This document shows positions 1 through 10,518 of a stretch of 64,000 nucleotides of DNA, one piece after another; position 1 is the first letter of the stretch, and every line of letters begins with the position of its first letter. Made by a program: the position numbers and the translations under genes. Location of the stretch: the NCBI GenBank assembly GCA_026874595.1, contig CM049318.1:24509456-24573455 (forward strand), read 5' to 3'. Below the pieces are notes generated by a model. The model was not told where the DNA came from and made no database searches. It worked only from the letters and a program-made list of their open reading frames with translations. This DNA comes from Sipunculus nudus (Eukaryota > Annelida > Sipuncula > Golfingiida > Sipunculidae).

Positions 1-240
1 CGGAAGGTTTGGAATGAAATGTTTGACTCAAAATGCATCATCATTCTTTCTAAATATGTGGTTTCTTTGACCTTGACCTTTAACCTCATGAGTACCAAAT
101 CAATAGAGATATTGCGATGGAGATGGGCGATATAAATCAAGTACGAAATACCTATGTCAATCCAAACTGAACTTATCATCAGGAAATAAATTTGACGTAC
201 ATACAGAAAGACGAACAGACAGACAGGCTGATTAATATAG
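1..240. repeat. TGACCTTGA-rich satellite-like repeat, right part
   Basis: This is the end of an array of degenerate sub-repeats that fills the end of each preceding unit. TGACCTTGACCTT lies at 68-80. It is followed by the recurring phrases CCAAATCAATAGAG and TATGTCAATCCAAACTG, then by a stretch of CAGACAGAC type (210-235). TGACCTTGA is the reverse complement of TCAAGGTCA, the extended half-site bound by the ERR, SF-1 and FTZ-F1 nuclear receptors. Binding is not shown by sequence. From memory, repeats of this style are abundant in mollusc genomes. Confidence 0.7.
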
Positions 241-370
241 GGAATCCACTTTTTTCAAGCGGGGTACTAATAAACACACACGTTTTCAGGACACAGATAA
301 AAACCACTGTTGCAAATCTGATAGTGTCAATATGATTTTGCAGTCTCAAATAAAAAGAGTGGAAAAAATA

Positions 371-386
371 CTGGTGGCGCCACCAG
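371..386. other. Perfect 16-bp palindrome around GGTGGCGCCACC
   Basis: CTGGTGGCGCCACCAG is self-complementary. Related forms recur in the same repeat family: AGGTGGCGCCA near 534 and AGGTGGCGGCACC near 19046. Copy 2 keeps the palindrome (near 19690), copy 3 has one mismatch (CTGATGGCGCCACCAG near 39018), and copy 4 keeps it (near 58313). It probably marks an end or junction of a repeat element. No function is implied. Confidence 0.6.
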
Positions 387-479
387 TCTTCAAGAACTGA
401 GGAAACCAATCATAATCAATAAACACATCAGGTTCCAGGACACTGAATGAAACCACAGTTGAGAAACTGACATAATTGC

Positions 480-740
480 TGTCATTTCATGGTCACAAAA
501 ACAGAAAAAAAATCGTAAAAACTAGAAATATACAGGTGGCGCCATATATAGGATATAGGTCACGTAATCTTAATTTAGGGTTCCAAAGAGATTTATTATT
601 CACCACCTTGGATGTATACTTAGAAGTTTTTAGGTCCAGCGTTTACGATTTGTGCCCTGCTAACGGACAGACGGACCCTCGGACAGACGGACGGAGTGCG
701 CAATAACAGCCATACCTATACCTCAGTCTACTTTCAGTTA
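480..740 (+). repeat. Dispersed repeat piece ending in CAGACGGAC and TTAGCTGAGCTAA
   Basis: The segment has a phrase CCAAAGAGATTTATTATT, then GGTCCAGCGTTTACGATTTG, then a run of CGGACAGACGGAC units and a dyad TTAGCTGAGCTAA near 737. A diverged relative sits inside the same unit at about 12595-12740 (AGAGGAGATTTATCAAGG, then GGTCAAACGGTTGCGATTTTTG, then GGACGGAAGAACGAAC). It is therefore an interspersed family and not unique DNA. Copies are at about 19798-20058, 39126-39386 and 58413-58677. The open frames over it are not protein-like. Confidence 0.6.
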
Positions 741-1482
741 GCTGAGCTAAACAACGGCTTGAGCTTAATTTTGGCTATCTGCATTGACTTACAGCTTGGA
801 AAAAAAAATGAAAAATCTTCTTCTCCAGATTCATTCAGCCAAATTGTTCAGTTTTTCACTGAAATTATCCAAGAGGCGAGCTCTCTTAAGTTCGTTCATA
901 CGGTTCGGGTTCGATTAATTTTAGACGACTTACAGGAATTGGAACACAGTCATTTGGCCATGTACGCATACTAATATAACAATCTTAGAAACGGCAGGAG
1001 CTAGCATAACCAAGTTTATATTTGAAATGTCAGTCTTACTAACATTTTTTTGATATTGAGATGTTCAAATTATCAAATTATGATCAGTCCTTAAATATCT
1101 TTTATTCATGGCCAAGGTCGCTCAGGACTGTGTCCAAAGCAGTCCAGGACTAAGAGACCAGTCCACTAAGTATCGAAAACAGAGCGGACCGGACCGGGTT
1201 TAAGTCCAGTCAGATCTCGTCTCATCTTATCCTCTCTGTATGCGGCACACTTAATATTCCATGCTCCCAATAAGGTCACCGACCCCATTCGCAGAGTACT
1301 TTCATTATTATCATCAGAAATTAGAAATTAGAAGAACTCACACAGCCATAGCCGCCGCCAGCACCTCTTTATTTATCTGCATCCAGGCCCACCTTAAAAT
1401 TGAAAGGAGCCAAACCACCTGTCTTACCTTTATAAACTAAAGGTAATCCCTCGGAACTTTAATAAAAAGTGAGTCAGAAAGC
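741..1482. other. Gene-free stretch
   Basis: I see no coding signal here. It contains GGACCGGACCGGG near 1187, a motif that returns in the hairpin at 2628-2672, and several CAGTCCAGGACT-like short dyads (1126-1170). Confidence 0.5.
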
Positions 1483-1707
1483 ATGGAAATCACCACACTG
1501 CTTGTTATCTTCATATCAACGTGTTTATACTATCTGAGGGGTCGCCAAATTAAAACAAATCCAACAAGGGCAAGTAAGATAACCCAGAGCTTTGCAAATG
1601 GCGTTCTACAAGAAGGGAACCTTTCTACCTTCGAATATAGGCAACCTACCACCTTAGGTTACATGTTTTTCCCATTTGTCAACATTGCTGTGTTTACCAG
1701 CACGTGA
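1483..1707 (+). CDS. Hypothetical 74-residue ORF with hydrophobic N-terminus
   Basis: The ORF opens with ATG and runs 74 codons to TGA. Residues 4-18 (TTLLVIFISTCLYYL) are hydrophobic and could be a signal anchor. The rest is polar with no recognisable domain. It is unchanged in copies 2 and 3. In copy 4 the start codon is TTG (59416) and two residues change (I to N at 23, T to S at 73). No promoter or splice partner is evident. With 36% GC-like composition, ORFs of this size arise by chance, so I rate it weakly. It could also be a piece of an unrecognised element. Confidence 0.2.
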   Translation: MEITTLLVIFISTCLYYLRGRQIKTNPTRASKITQSFANGVLQEGNLSTFEYRQPTTLGYMFFPFVNIAVFTST

Positions 1708-2459
1708 TTGTTAAATAACTACATACATCCTTCATGGAGGCGTTATAAGAATTTCTTGTTACCAGAATTACCCTTAGGTCATTGATATATACTGGAAGAG
1801 AGGAAGAGAGAAATCAAAAAGATTCTTTTTAAAAAGGTAAGTGAGTGGGCAACTTTAATCAGCCCTTATCCAGGCAATCCCCTCTAACGCCCGTAATACA
1901 TTGTAAACATTACGTATTATTGACGATTAACATACGTACTGCACAACAAACAAAAACTGTCCTATACAAAAGTTTCAAGAAAATGTTTTAAGAACGTGTG
2001 GAAATGTTTACCTATATTTAAGTATATATATTTGCTAAAATAAGTTATTATTGCTCATCTCATTTCAACGGATTCACGTGTTATCGCAACTTAATATAAA
2101 AATATAAACCAAAGATATAATTATGTTGACCATCATTTGGAAGGTCAAGTATAATCAAACCAGTGGTACTCTAAAAAAAACTTTATATGTACATGAAACT
2201 TTATTCAGAGTGATGTGATATAAAGCTCAAGCAATACCATTGTTGTTGTTCATAATTAATGTGAAATGGAATGTACAGGAGGTTCAAATGTTGTATCATG
2301 TCAATCCCTTTTATATGAAGACAGGTTATCACATAAAATAAAATAATTGTATACATTATCGATTGTAGATATCCAGGTAAATTTGAAAAATTGAAGTAAT
2401 ACGCCAGGTAGTGATGCAATTATATTTGCATTGATACCCTAATCTTTGATTATTTATAT

Positions 2460-2464
<5 letters not shown>
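1708..2464. other. Gene-free AT-rich stretch
   Basis: Nothing coding is supported. The minus-strand open frame at 2201-2419 is low-complexity and is probably a chance ORF. Confidence 0.5.

Positions 2465-2529
<65 letters not shown>
2465..2529. repeat. (TA)n microsatellite, tract 1, copy 1
   Basis: About 65 bp of uninterrupted TA. The matching tracts are 69 bp in copy 2, 47 bp in copy 3 and 37 bp in copy 4. Confidence 0.98.
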
Positions 2530-2533
<4 letters not shown>

Positions 2534-2627
2534 AAGCGTACCCTTTGTTTAGATTCTTATTACAAACTTTTTTTTTAATTACTGACGGAAAACATATGGG
2601 GGGGAGGCAAAGGTAAACAAATCCGAT

Positions 2628-2672
2628 CCGGTCTGGTCCTTTCTGTGTGCAACCCAATAAGGACCGGACCGG
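2628..2672. repeat. Inverted repeat, GC-rich hairpin
   Basis: The arms are CCGGTCTGGTCCTT (2628-2641) and AAGGACCGGACCGG (2659-2672), with a 17-bp loop. Thirteen of 14 positions pair and the fourteenth would be a G-U wobble in RNA. It stands out in AT-rich surroundings. Copies lie at 21950-21994 and 41258-41302. Copy 4 (near 60534-60578) has lost one pair. Confidence 0.75.
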
Positions 2673-3762
2673 GAAAGAGAGCGTCGGTCTCTTCTGGATT
2701 CTTAGTTCTTTCCGGTCTTAGAACAGGATGCTATGTACACACAAGTACAAAAACAACCTCCTCCCGTAGGATTTTGTTCCAAAATTGATTTAAATGCAGA
2801 TTTCACACCTTATATTTCACAGATCTAGGTTTATAAGTGGTCTTGTCTCAATCTGTTATAAAACATCATTCTATGAATCAAAACTTTCATTGATAAAGGT
2901 GACATATCATATAGATAAACGTTGTTTGGTTATTTTCACCATTCATTCCTAGAATTGGCGCACATATTCCACGTCTTCCGTCTCTACCGGAAAAAAAAGA
3001 TAGTATAGGGTATCTGTAGGGGGGGGCTGTGTTGTCGCCTGCTCACTTCTATATTTTTGGGCGAGGATGGGTGGCTTTATATGAAATGGAGAAGTCTAAC
3101 TTACGAGTCCGTTGACATTTCTGAATTGGGATTATGGCTACCATGACATCTGAAATGAGAGGTCTTAGCTTTAGATGCAAGGTGTTAAAGGTAGTAACCT
3201 TCAGGCGACCGGTCTGTGAGGAAATGAGCTTTATCATCAAATTTTCTGTTTGTGGTCATGTAGGATGAATCTGGTTAATATTGCATTTGTAGTAATTATA
3301 TTGACCATGGATTTATGGGATATTAAATGTCAATATCGAACAAGCATTTTTAGCAAATATTATATCATTAATATTTAGTTTGAAAATTTGGGGCTTGGTC
3401 CAAAAAAGCGTTATTTCACTACAAACTTTGCCGATGCACGTACCCTTGCCCCATTTCTCTCCGCAGCACCCTTGACGGACCTTAACAGGTTATTATTTTT
3501 CCCATTTTCTCGGTTTCTTCGGAGTGGATTCATGGAGATTCGTGTCCATTCCCATATATAACCCTGTCAGATTCATTCATGGCAAGCATTTCAAAGGTAT
3601 TCACGGGCCGCCATCATTTGCACAAACTAATAGGCCTACCTGAAGTAACAGGTTGAAGTCAATAAAGAGACTGAAACTTCTGCAAGTACCTCAAAAATAC
3701 GTAGCATCACGATATACCTAAAACTACCTGATACTTTAACATGGAAAACAAGATTCAGATAA

Positions 3763-3946
3763 CGGCAATTGTGGTGTAGTGGTACCGCAAAGGACATGCT
3801 AGCAGGTTGTTAGTTCAAATCTCAAGATTGTTCACGTTCGGTTCAACCCCAGGGTGAGCGCTGTGAAGGTTTAACGGGAAGGTTGTGCCAAACGGCCATG
3901 ATTCACTTACAAAATAGTGCGCCTACATACAAAAAAAAATTATATG
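3763..3946 (+). mobile_element. tRNA-headed SINE, copy 1
   Basis: An RNA polymerase III type 2 promoter is visible. The A box TGGTGTAGTGG is at 3772-3782 and the B box GTTCAAATC is 30 bp downstream at 3813-3821. A second B-box-like GTTCAACCC lies near 3842. The body ends in an A-run followed by TTATATG (about 3930-3946). The cloverleaf is degenerate, so this is a SINE and not a working tRNA gene. The family name is unknown to me. Confidence 0.6.
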
Positions 3947-4279
3947 TGGCTGACCCGCCAAAATCAAGAGTACCCCGTGTTGTTGAGCAGCGCAGCTGCT
4001 GACTATTATCTGTCACGTTCTGATGCTAAATGACAATCGTGACAGTCAGTAGAGCAAAGCATTAAATACTCGACCCCTCTTTATCTTACAATCCTATTCG
4101 GGTCATTTATCTTCCCGCCCTAAATTGATTATTGTGATATAAATGCTAGCAGCAAAACCATGATTTCAACATAGATCTGGACATCCGGATTCTAGTGTGA
4201 AATCAATATGGCAGCACCAATGAGCGGTTTCGGGAAACTGTGAGGAATAACTTATGAATGTACAGTAATTTCTCGGCAG

Positions 4280-5050
4280 ATGATTGTCTTGATTGACGTG
4301 GCCACTGCTACTGGGAAGGGTGTAAACTCTCTAACCAGCATGTTGGACTTCTTCTTTACCTACTATCGCGTCGGGGAGACATAGGTCAATTAACATGCTG
4401 GCAACTGTTGTGGCCAGAATAAGAATAATGTGATGATGCAATACCGCATGTCGCGTTTCATGACTGGCCGTCACAAGAGGATCACTCTCACATTTCGTAT
4501 TGCTGGTCACACCAATGTTGGCCCTGACCGCTGCTTTGGTCTTCTCAAGAAGAAATTGAGACTGACTTATTTAGGTTGTCTAGGTCAGATTAAATGCCCA
4601 CACCGGTTCAAGTACACAAGGCGTAGTTGTGTGGCACAGATAATTGCAGCATATTTGTACCAATGTGTAACTGGGTAAATTCCCCATGACAATTTTTTTA
4701 GGCTGCCTGCTGAAAAGCCGTACTATCATTTTACTTTTGAAAGCTCACAGCCTGGTCAGGTAGTTGCGAAAGAATCGAGTGAGGCAGTGGGCGGTTGCTC
4801 AACATATGCAATGATCTTTTCTGCAATGATCTTTTCATATTATATAGAGGACGAGCTGATACCTGATGGGCTATCATTTGTTGCAGAGCTATATGAAGAC
4901 AAAGCGTGTTATCCCCACCGTACAGTAAAAAGAAGGTTAAGTAGAGTAACTAAACGTGAGGTCCTTCAGATAGATAGAGAGACACCCGGTGGAAGCGGTG
5001 TAGGAGGGGGGCTTTCAGAGAGAGTAATCGAGACGAAGGGGAGACAGTAG
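4280..5050 (+). pseudogene. DUF7869-like transposon-derived protein fossil, copy 1
   Basis: One frame reads from ATG at 4280 to TAG after 5050 with only three in-frame stops (TAG 4382, TAA 4391, TAA 4676) and no obvious frameshift. Hallmarks of the DUF7869 family as I remember it are present in order: LIDVATATGKGVNSL, then NCCGQNKNN (about 4403-4429), then TGRHKRITLTF, then AGHTNVGPDRCFGL (about 4502-4543), then YYHFTFESSQPGQV (about 4721-4762). This multicopy family is treated as transposon-related. Catalytic function is not established and none is claimed. The N-terminal part of the family is missing, since homology begins about 12 bp after the site where copy 4 breaks off. The last 60-odd codons become Gly/Arg/Ser-rich and merge with the G-rich block, so the natural C-terminus is unclear. 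Confidence 0.7.
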
Positions 5051-5450
5051 CGCCACCTAGTGGCAGAGGTAGGGGGAGAAGTAGAGACAATGCAGGAGCA
5101 GGCTAAATTAAGAGCGGTATGCTCCTGCAGAAACTTCATTGAGACAGGGATGGATGCAAGTTGTGGGAGAGATAGTAGCGCCACCTATTGAAAGGGGGGT
5201 AGATGCAGGCGGAGGGGTAGAGGCAGAGGAAGGGGTAATGATAACGGGGATTTCATGCAGGCACTTCAGGTGAGACAGGGATAGATGCAGGTAGTGTCAG
5301 AAACAGTGATAGTGCTGAGGGGGAGAGAGTAACGCAATCTAGTGGCAAATGGAGAGAAGTGGTAAAGGCAGAGTGAGGGTCAGAGGCAGGGGTAAGGAAG
5401 GGGGCGGGGAGGGGGAGGAGTATGGACAAAGGGAAGAGGCAAAGGTATTT
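5041..5450. repeat. G-rich block with three CTCF-like motifs, copy 1
   Basis: Three degenerate tandem segments each begin with a version of TAGCGCCACCTAGTGGCAG, at 5048-5066 (best), 5176-5194 and 5330-5348. On the minus strand the first reads CTGCCACTAGGTGGCGCTA, very close to the CTCF core consensus remembered as CCASYAGRKGGCGCTA. The block also holds a perfect 10-bp inverted repeat (TGCAGGAGCA at 5091-5100 with TGCTCCTGCA at 5120-5129). It also has a G-quadruplex motif at 5389-5415, with runs of 4, 5, 4 and 5 G. The strand from 5340 to 5450 is almost purely purine. No protein is supported here. The Gly/Arg-rich ORF at 5349-5549 is a composition artefact. Confidence 0.6.
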
Positions 5451-5593
5451 AAGACATGTTGTGTACTGTCTGGACTTATGAGGATGCCCTTTATAATTAT
5501 ATTTCTTTGCATGAAATTGGTTGTTTTGGACTTGTGTGAAAGGAAATAAAGGTTGTTCTGTTTTGTCAGGAATAAAGCCTTTTGTTTCTACTT

Positions 5594-6165
5594 ATTAAAA
5601 ATAATCTTAATAATCATTAATTTTATAAAGCGTTAAAATCCCCAAGAAATAGTGCCCTGAACGCTGTACATGCCATAAAGTGACAAATGAAAAGATATTT
5701 GTTAAATTAGCAATGAATAAAATGAATTAATAAAAAATTACAAAATAAAGTTTTTAAATAATGAAAAAATAAAAAAAAGGGTCAAGATTTCATATTACAG
5801 AAGTTCATGGACAACAATATCCGTAAAACTGTTTTAACAAATTGGATTTAAGATAAGACTTTAAAGCTGACAGACTGGATTGTGATAGCAGGTACTGTGG
5901 TAATTCATTCCAGGGTTTAGGACCAGCTACATCGAAAGCTCTCATGCATATAGTCGATGACCTTGTGAATGGAAAGGCTAAGAGATATTGGCGGCGACTC
6001 TGCAGAAGCTCACGAAGCTCCTGTGGATAGTACGGAGCCATTTTTTTTTTTGCCTTAAATACGAGGACTAGATCTTTAAGGTGTATCCAGTGACACACTG
6101 GCAGCCAATAAAGAGAATAGAGCACAGAAGCGATGTGATCAGATTGACTCCTTAAAGTAACAATA
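5594..6165 (-). mobile_element. LINE 3' fragment (RT C-terminus and 3' UTR), copy 1
   Basis: On the minus strand an open frame (about 6165 to 5805) encodes the region that follows the reverse-transcriptase catalytic core in CR1/L2/Jockey-type LINEs. Recognisable pieces are HIASVLYSLYWLPV, KDLVLVFKA, MAPYYPQELRELL and FDVAGPKPWNELP. It is followed by a 3' end resembling the usual tail: TGTACAGCGTTCAGGGCACTA, then TTTATAAAATTAATGATTATT, in the 5594-5690 region. The element is truncated at its 5' end, as is typical of LINE insertions. No catalytic YADD motif is included, so it is not active. Confidence 0.75.
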
Positions 6166-6999
6166 CTTCTATGTATTATTTTTTACTTTTTTTCAAATCA
6201 GTTTTACATAATCTTCAAAATGGTGTATAAACATAACCATACTGCAGTATTTATAGCATGAAACAAAAATGTCTGATTTCTATGATCCTTAAGTTTGATT
6301 TTCTCAAATCAATTTAGAAATAATTCGTTTAAAAAAAAACTAAAAAAAAGTTATAGCCGGTTTAAGAATCCAGATATGTCTAATCACTTGGTATCCAATT
6401 GGAACCCTATATGAGCTCTATCTAGTACAATTGTTAGCTCAAAAGTGAAAAACTGAGCTATGTGCCTGGTTTGTCATAAATAGTATATCTTAAAATAATT
6501 ATGAACCCTCTGATAAGATCAGGATACACCACAGAGCTGTTATCTCATGATGACACACTTTATACAACTTCCTGTCATTCGAGTTCCTACATAGTGAAAA
6601 CAGTCTTTTTATCTAAATGTGGTAATTGTTGCATAAATATATAAGTAGTTGATAACTTAAAAATGCTGCTTTTTACTTCGTGGGTCCCGACTTTGTTCGT
6701 ATAGCATATGAAAAAAAAATCCAACATGGTTAGAAATTATTACCCCGCTATTCTTCAAATAAATTGTTTGAAACATTTTAACGTTTCGTTTTCTATTAAA
6801 ATAGCAGTAAAATTAATATATTTTCCACTTCTGAAAATCTCTCAGATCTCACATAACATATACTTCTTTATATTGAGAAAAACCTGTAGTAAAATCATAT
6901 TTATCTTGTCTTATATATTATTCTTGTCTTCTATAGAAAGAGAATGAGAAAGATGTATGAATAGTTATGCTGGATTATTTTAAATAGGCAGCGGAAAAG
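6166..6999. other. Gene-free AT-rich stretch
   Basis: Nothing coding is supported. The ORF at 6708-6947 is Lys/Ile/Phe-rich low-complexity translation. A short dyad AGTTAGC/GAGCTA type occurs near 6430. Confidence 0.45.
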
Positions 7000-7050
7000 A
7001 AAATACAGAAAAGTCGGTTTTCATAGGCAGGGAACTTTTCTGTGTATTTT
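7000..7050. repeat. Inverted repeat next to microsatellite
   Basis: AAAATACAGAAAAGT at 7000-7014 pairs with ACTTTTCTGTGTATTTT at 7034-7050, with one 2-base bulge. It sits about 30 bp before the (CT)n(TA)n tract and could be the end of an old element. Equivalent copies are at about 26322-26372 and 45650-45700. Confidence 0.55.
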
Positions 7051-7076
7051 ACGCCCATCTCTTTTTCTCACTCTTT

Positions 7077-7077
<1 letters not shown>

Positions 7078-7150
<73 letters not shown>
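7078..7150. repeat. (CT)n(TA)n compound microsatellite, copy 1
   Basis: About 36 bp of CT followed by about 38 bp of TA. Confidence 0.97.
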
Positions 7151-7154
<4 letters not shown>

Positions 7155-8559
7155 CATATATTAAGGTATTTACATTAAGGTATTTAAGTTTTGTATTCAG
7201 CTTTTCCTGATAATACATAAAAAAATATGTAAAAAAATAAATGTAAAATTAGCATGTACAAATGTTGTCACGATATGGCCATGGTATAGATAATGTCCTT
7301 GGATGTATGTAAACGGAGAACAAATCGTCTATGTTACGTAGAACTCAGAAAGGAAGATGACCCATTAACTTGACAATAAGCATTATGATAAATAAATCAA
7401 TAAGAATTCATATCTTTATAAGTTGAGACCCTATTACAAATGTTAGCAATGTTGTAAGGTAAACGGAAGAAAACCCGTTTTTTGTCTAATATATATCGTA
7501 ATGCCTATTTGAATTTAAAACGGTAATATAACAATGGATATTTTACTTAAATCGTAAGTTTGACTGTACCGTCCGATAGTAATATAAGGATTTCAAGACA
7601 GTTTGCAGCTATTGATTTTGGAATCGTAAAGTTTCTCAGGTCAGAAAAATATTAAGCAATTTTAATGTTTTCATCATACTTATTATAATTAAAAATTACT
7701 TATCACAAATGTCTACCATTTTTGTTTTCCATATCGTCCATCAAACGTAAGCCGGTGTTTTTGTTGAATCAGCTATGTTGAAGAGGAGAGACACCATCAT
7801 TTCAAACGATTTTACAGTAGATAAATTTATATTACCTTTGTGACTTCTGCAGAAAAAAAAACATAACCAACACGTTTTACTATGACAAATTCCATTCCTG
7901 TTGAGATCGCCTATACCATTGTGTTTCAGGGATAACATATGAACCACACAAAATCAGTAAACTCGTGTTGTGCCTTGTACTGTAATTTGGTGTTACAGGG
8001 TTAACTTCTTGGTATTACATGATACAGGTAATGGAAATAAGTGATTTCACCACCTTCGTGTAAAATTAGCGAGTAATCGTTAAATGACATATTTTAATAC
8101 CATAAAAAATTTCCCATGCGCATGTTGCAATCTTGATAAACTTGTTTGAAAACACCGGGGAGCCAATCAAGTGAAAATAGGCTTAGGTCTTACACTAAGG
8201 TGACAAACGAAATACACACAGATATATATTAACCGAACTGGTCAAAATTTGTAGAACTAGCTCAGGTATATGGTGGTCAAATGTTACAAATGTTAATTAA
8301 GGTACCAAAAAGGGATTTATATCTGGACAATTTCAGGCATCCTTGGGGTTTATTAAATGCAAATTAGAGAAAATCCTATTTCGAAAACTTAATTTACAAT
8401 TAGTTTGATTCTACAATATAATTATGACTGACACTCAGATCAAGTAAAATGATTTCTGATGAAAAACTTCTGCTGAGCGACTAATTATCATAGATGCACA
8501 ATAAAATGGATTGTTTTGATATTGAAAACTTTTGAACGTGATCAAATAGGTGGACTGTT
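7151..8559. other. Gene-free stretch
   Basis: I see no domain, splice-phase pair or RNA gene here. The open frame at 7741-7947 on the minus strand has no supporting feature. Confidence 0.45.
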
Positions 8560-8814
8560 ACGGTAACAATACGATAAAAAGTGGTTTAGGTCTATAGTTT
8601 TCAGAATGACCTACATGTGGGTGACACCCCTCGTTATGTCAGCAATTAAAATGCACATAAAATGTATACACCTAATCCAGTAAATTATTAAATCATAAGG
8701 ACGGTTTAAAACGTAATTCCCAGTGCTGCCATCTATCAGAATTACTATGAAACTGCAATGCAGAGCATACTGACATTGACAGCAACCGTACGTTTGAAAC
8801 AAGCATGTGAATGA

Positions 8815-9940
8815 TTAATTGGTGTTTTGGGGTGAACATCGTTCACATATGGTCCAGGCACCGTGATGTCTTTCCGAGTGGCTGACTATCAAAGGAGTTA
8901 TAGTTTTAGTGGATCCATAAATCTACTATTTTATATATGATACATTCCCAGTAACAAAGGAAAAAATAACCAAAACATATAATCCCCGGCAGGTATTTGT
9001 TGCTTCGTTGAAATCCATCATAACAGACTATTTAACTAATGTTGAGTAATGTTGGCCTTTGCATTCCTTTCACGCAATCTTTGCATGGTCCCACTTATTA
9101 AGTTTATGTGGAGTGGCACCCATTAAAGAATTTAAGATTTGTCATGCAGTTCCGTCAAAAAATATGCTTTCATGTGTCTTTACCTGAACAAATTATAAAA
9201 TGAATTATAAAACATAACATCTATCTATAATATATTTCAAGTCTCCTGTAAAGGTTCTTGTTCCTGTGCTGGACATGGATAGACAAGATTAACGAGAGCA
9301 GGTGTACAATGCGGTACCACTCTCTTAATTGCCTGATTACAATGCTTTGCTCTGTGCCCAACCTATTGGTGTAACCTAAAGGATCATGATATATATAAAG
9401 CAGTGTTTAAAAACTTGATTGGCCAGCCAGCTATATTCCGCCAAGATTATGAATATGAAACGCATACTACTTCTTCATGTTTGTGCACTGATGTATACAT
9501 GGTGATTATCATAAATGGGAGTGAATTCATTCGCAAGAAATAAATGCTTATTGCTTTTTCGTCCTTATTGGTATTCCTGGCGATAAAGATTCGTTTTAGT
9601 ATATTATTACTGTTAATGTTTTAAAGATAAAGCAAAGTTCTTTATATTAAATAATCTGATAACCAAAAGAATAAATAATAATATGCCATCTATTGAAATT
9701 GAGCCTAGGGTGTAAAGCCTTTAGCAGGAGATAATTTTAAAATTTCTTTACAGAGGCTTTAACAAAGACTTAGGACACAGTCAAACAAGGTTTCTTAACT
9801 GGGATCTTTCCTGCGATGTTGCCTACCCCGTATCTGTTTATGACACATTTAACCTGGAGTTAGATGGATTATGTGTTAATACTCCGTGTTGAAGACATTA
9901 ATCTAATCTAACGAAGTATAAAAGTGCCCTAGTTTCCAAT

Positions 9941-10008
<68 letters not shown>

Positions 10009-10518
10009 ATATATATATGTATCATAGTGGAGAGCATAACATATTTTTGTACAGAAAATTCTCATGTGCCAAATCATGTGCCTAAATGTGTTCTTCTTGT
10101 GCTGTTTCGCCTTAAATAAGTAATAGATAACTTATTTGACTTACTGTGAATTGATATGGATCAGCTGTAACAGCAGCAGCAAAATACCTTCCGGACCAAG
10201 AATCCTCAAAGTGTAACACATCTTGCATGAGCAGCTTGTCAAGATGCGGTCCCTTATCTACCCAGGCCGCTGCTCCAATATACCAGGATGTGTTTACTAC
10301 TGAGACGAAACGACGAGGAAGGAAAAAAGCAACAGGTTTCCGCAGCGAACCATAGCAGGACTATACACGAATCACTCTGCCTTCAGGTAGAGGATTATAC
10401 GCCAGGGAAATGATATTCCTGTTATGTTTGCTGTGTCTGTTATGCATTACACAGATTCGTGTCACATTCTAGTAAACTTTGTTTTGTTTTTGTTACATGA
10501 AGCTCAGAGAATTTTATA
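8815..10518 (-). pseudogene. Block A: broken paralogue of the secreted-peptide gene, copy 1
   Basis: The minus strand shows the same layout as the block-B gene. A TATAAAAT box is at 10511-10518. The leader exon at 10145-10221 starts at ATG 10219-10221, encodes 25 full codons and has the hydrophobic core GILLLLLQLIHI. It ends at the same CA|GTAAGT donor as block B. The second-exon counterpart (8815-8952) keeps the TGNV start and, without indel, the final 27 codons to the same TAA. However, it has two adjacent in-frame stops (TAG TAG) in between and lacks the T-tract and TAG acceptor found in B. I infer an old duplicate of the B gene that lost function in exon 2, unless another acceptor is used. 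Confidence 0.4.
9940..10005. repeat. (CA)n(TA)n compound microsatellite, copy 1
   Basis: About 14 bp of CA and 50 bp of TA, immediately 3' of the block-A leader exon on the minus strand. Confidence 0.97.

Noticed and set aside
2454-2657. Minus-strand ORF with a long Tyr-Ile run
   Set aside because: It is a translation of the (TA)n tract; the same applies to 7021-7218, 21782-21979, 26343-26540, 41100-41282 and 50482-50784.
3760-3835. Functional tRNA gene
   Set aside because: A and B boxes are present, but the acceptor and anticodon stems do not pair convincingly and a SINE-like body with an A-rich tail follows.
5349-5549. Gly/Arg/Glu-rich protein
   Set aside because: Coding appearance comes from the purine-rich strand; there is no domain and it overlaps the degenerate G-rich repeat.
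6708-6947. 79-residue ORF conserved in three copies
   Set aside because: Low-complexity Lys/Ile/Phe composition from AT-rich DNA; conservation equals the copy-wide background.
9150-9400. Conserved C-terminal coding end shared by A and B around TPALV/TPTLV with TGA at the same place
   Set aside because: One-base indels upstream shift the frame between A and B, so the short similarity is probably not protein-level.
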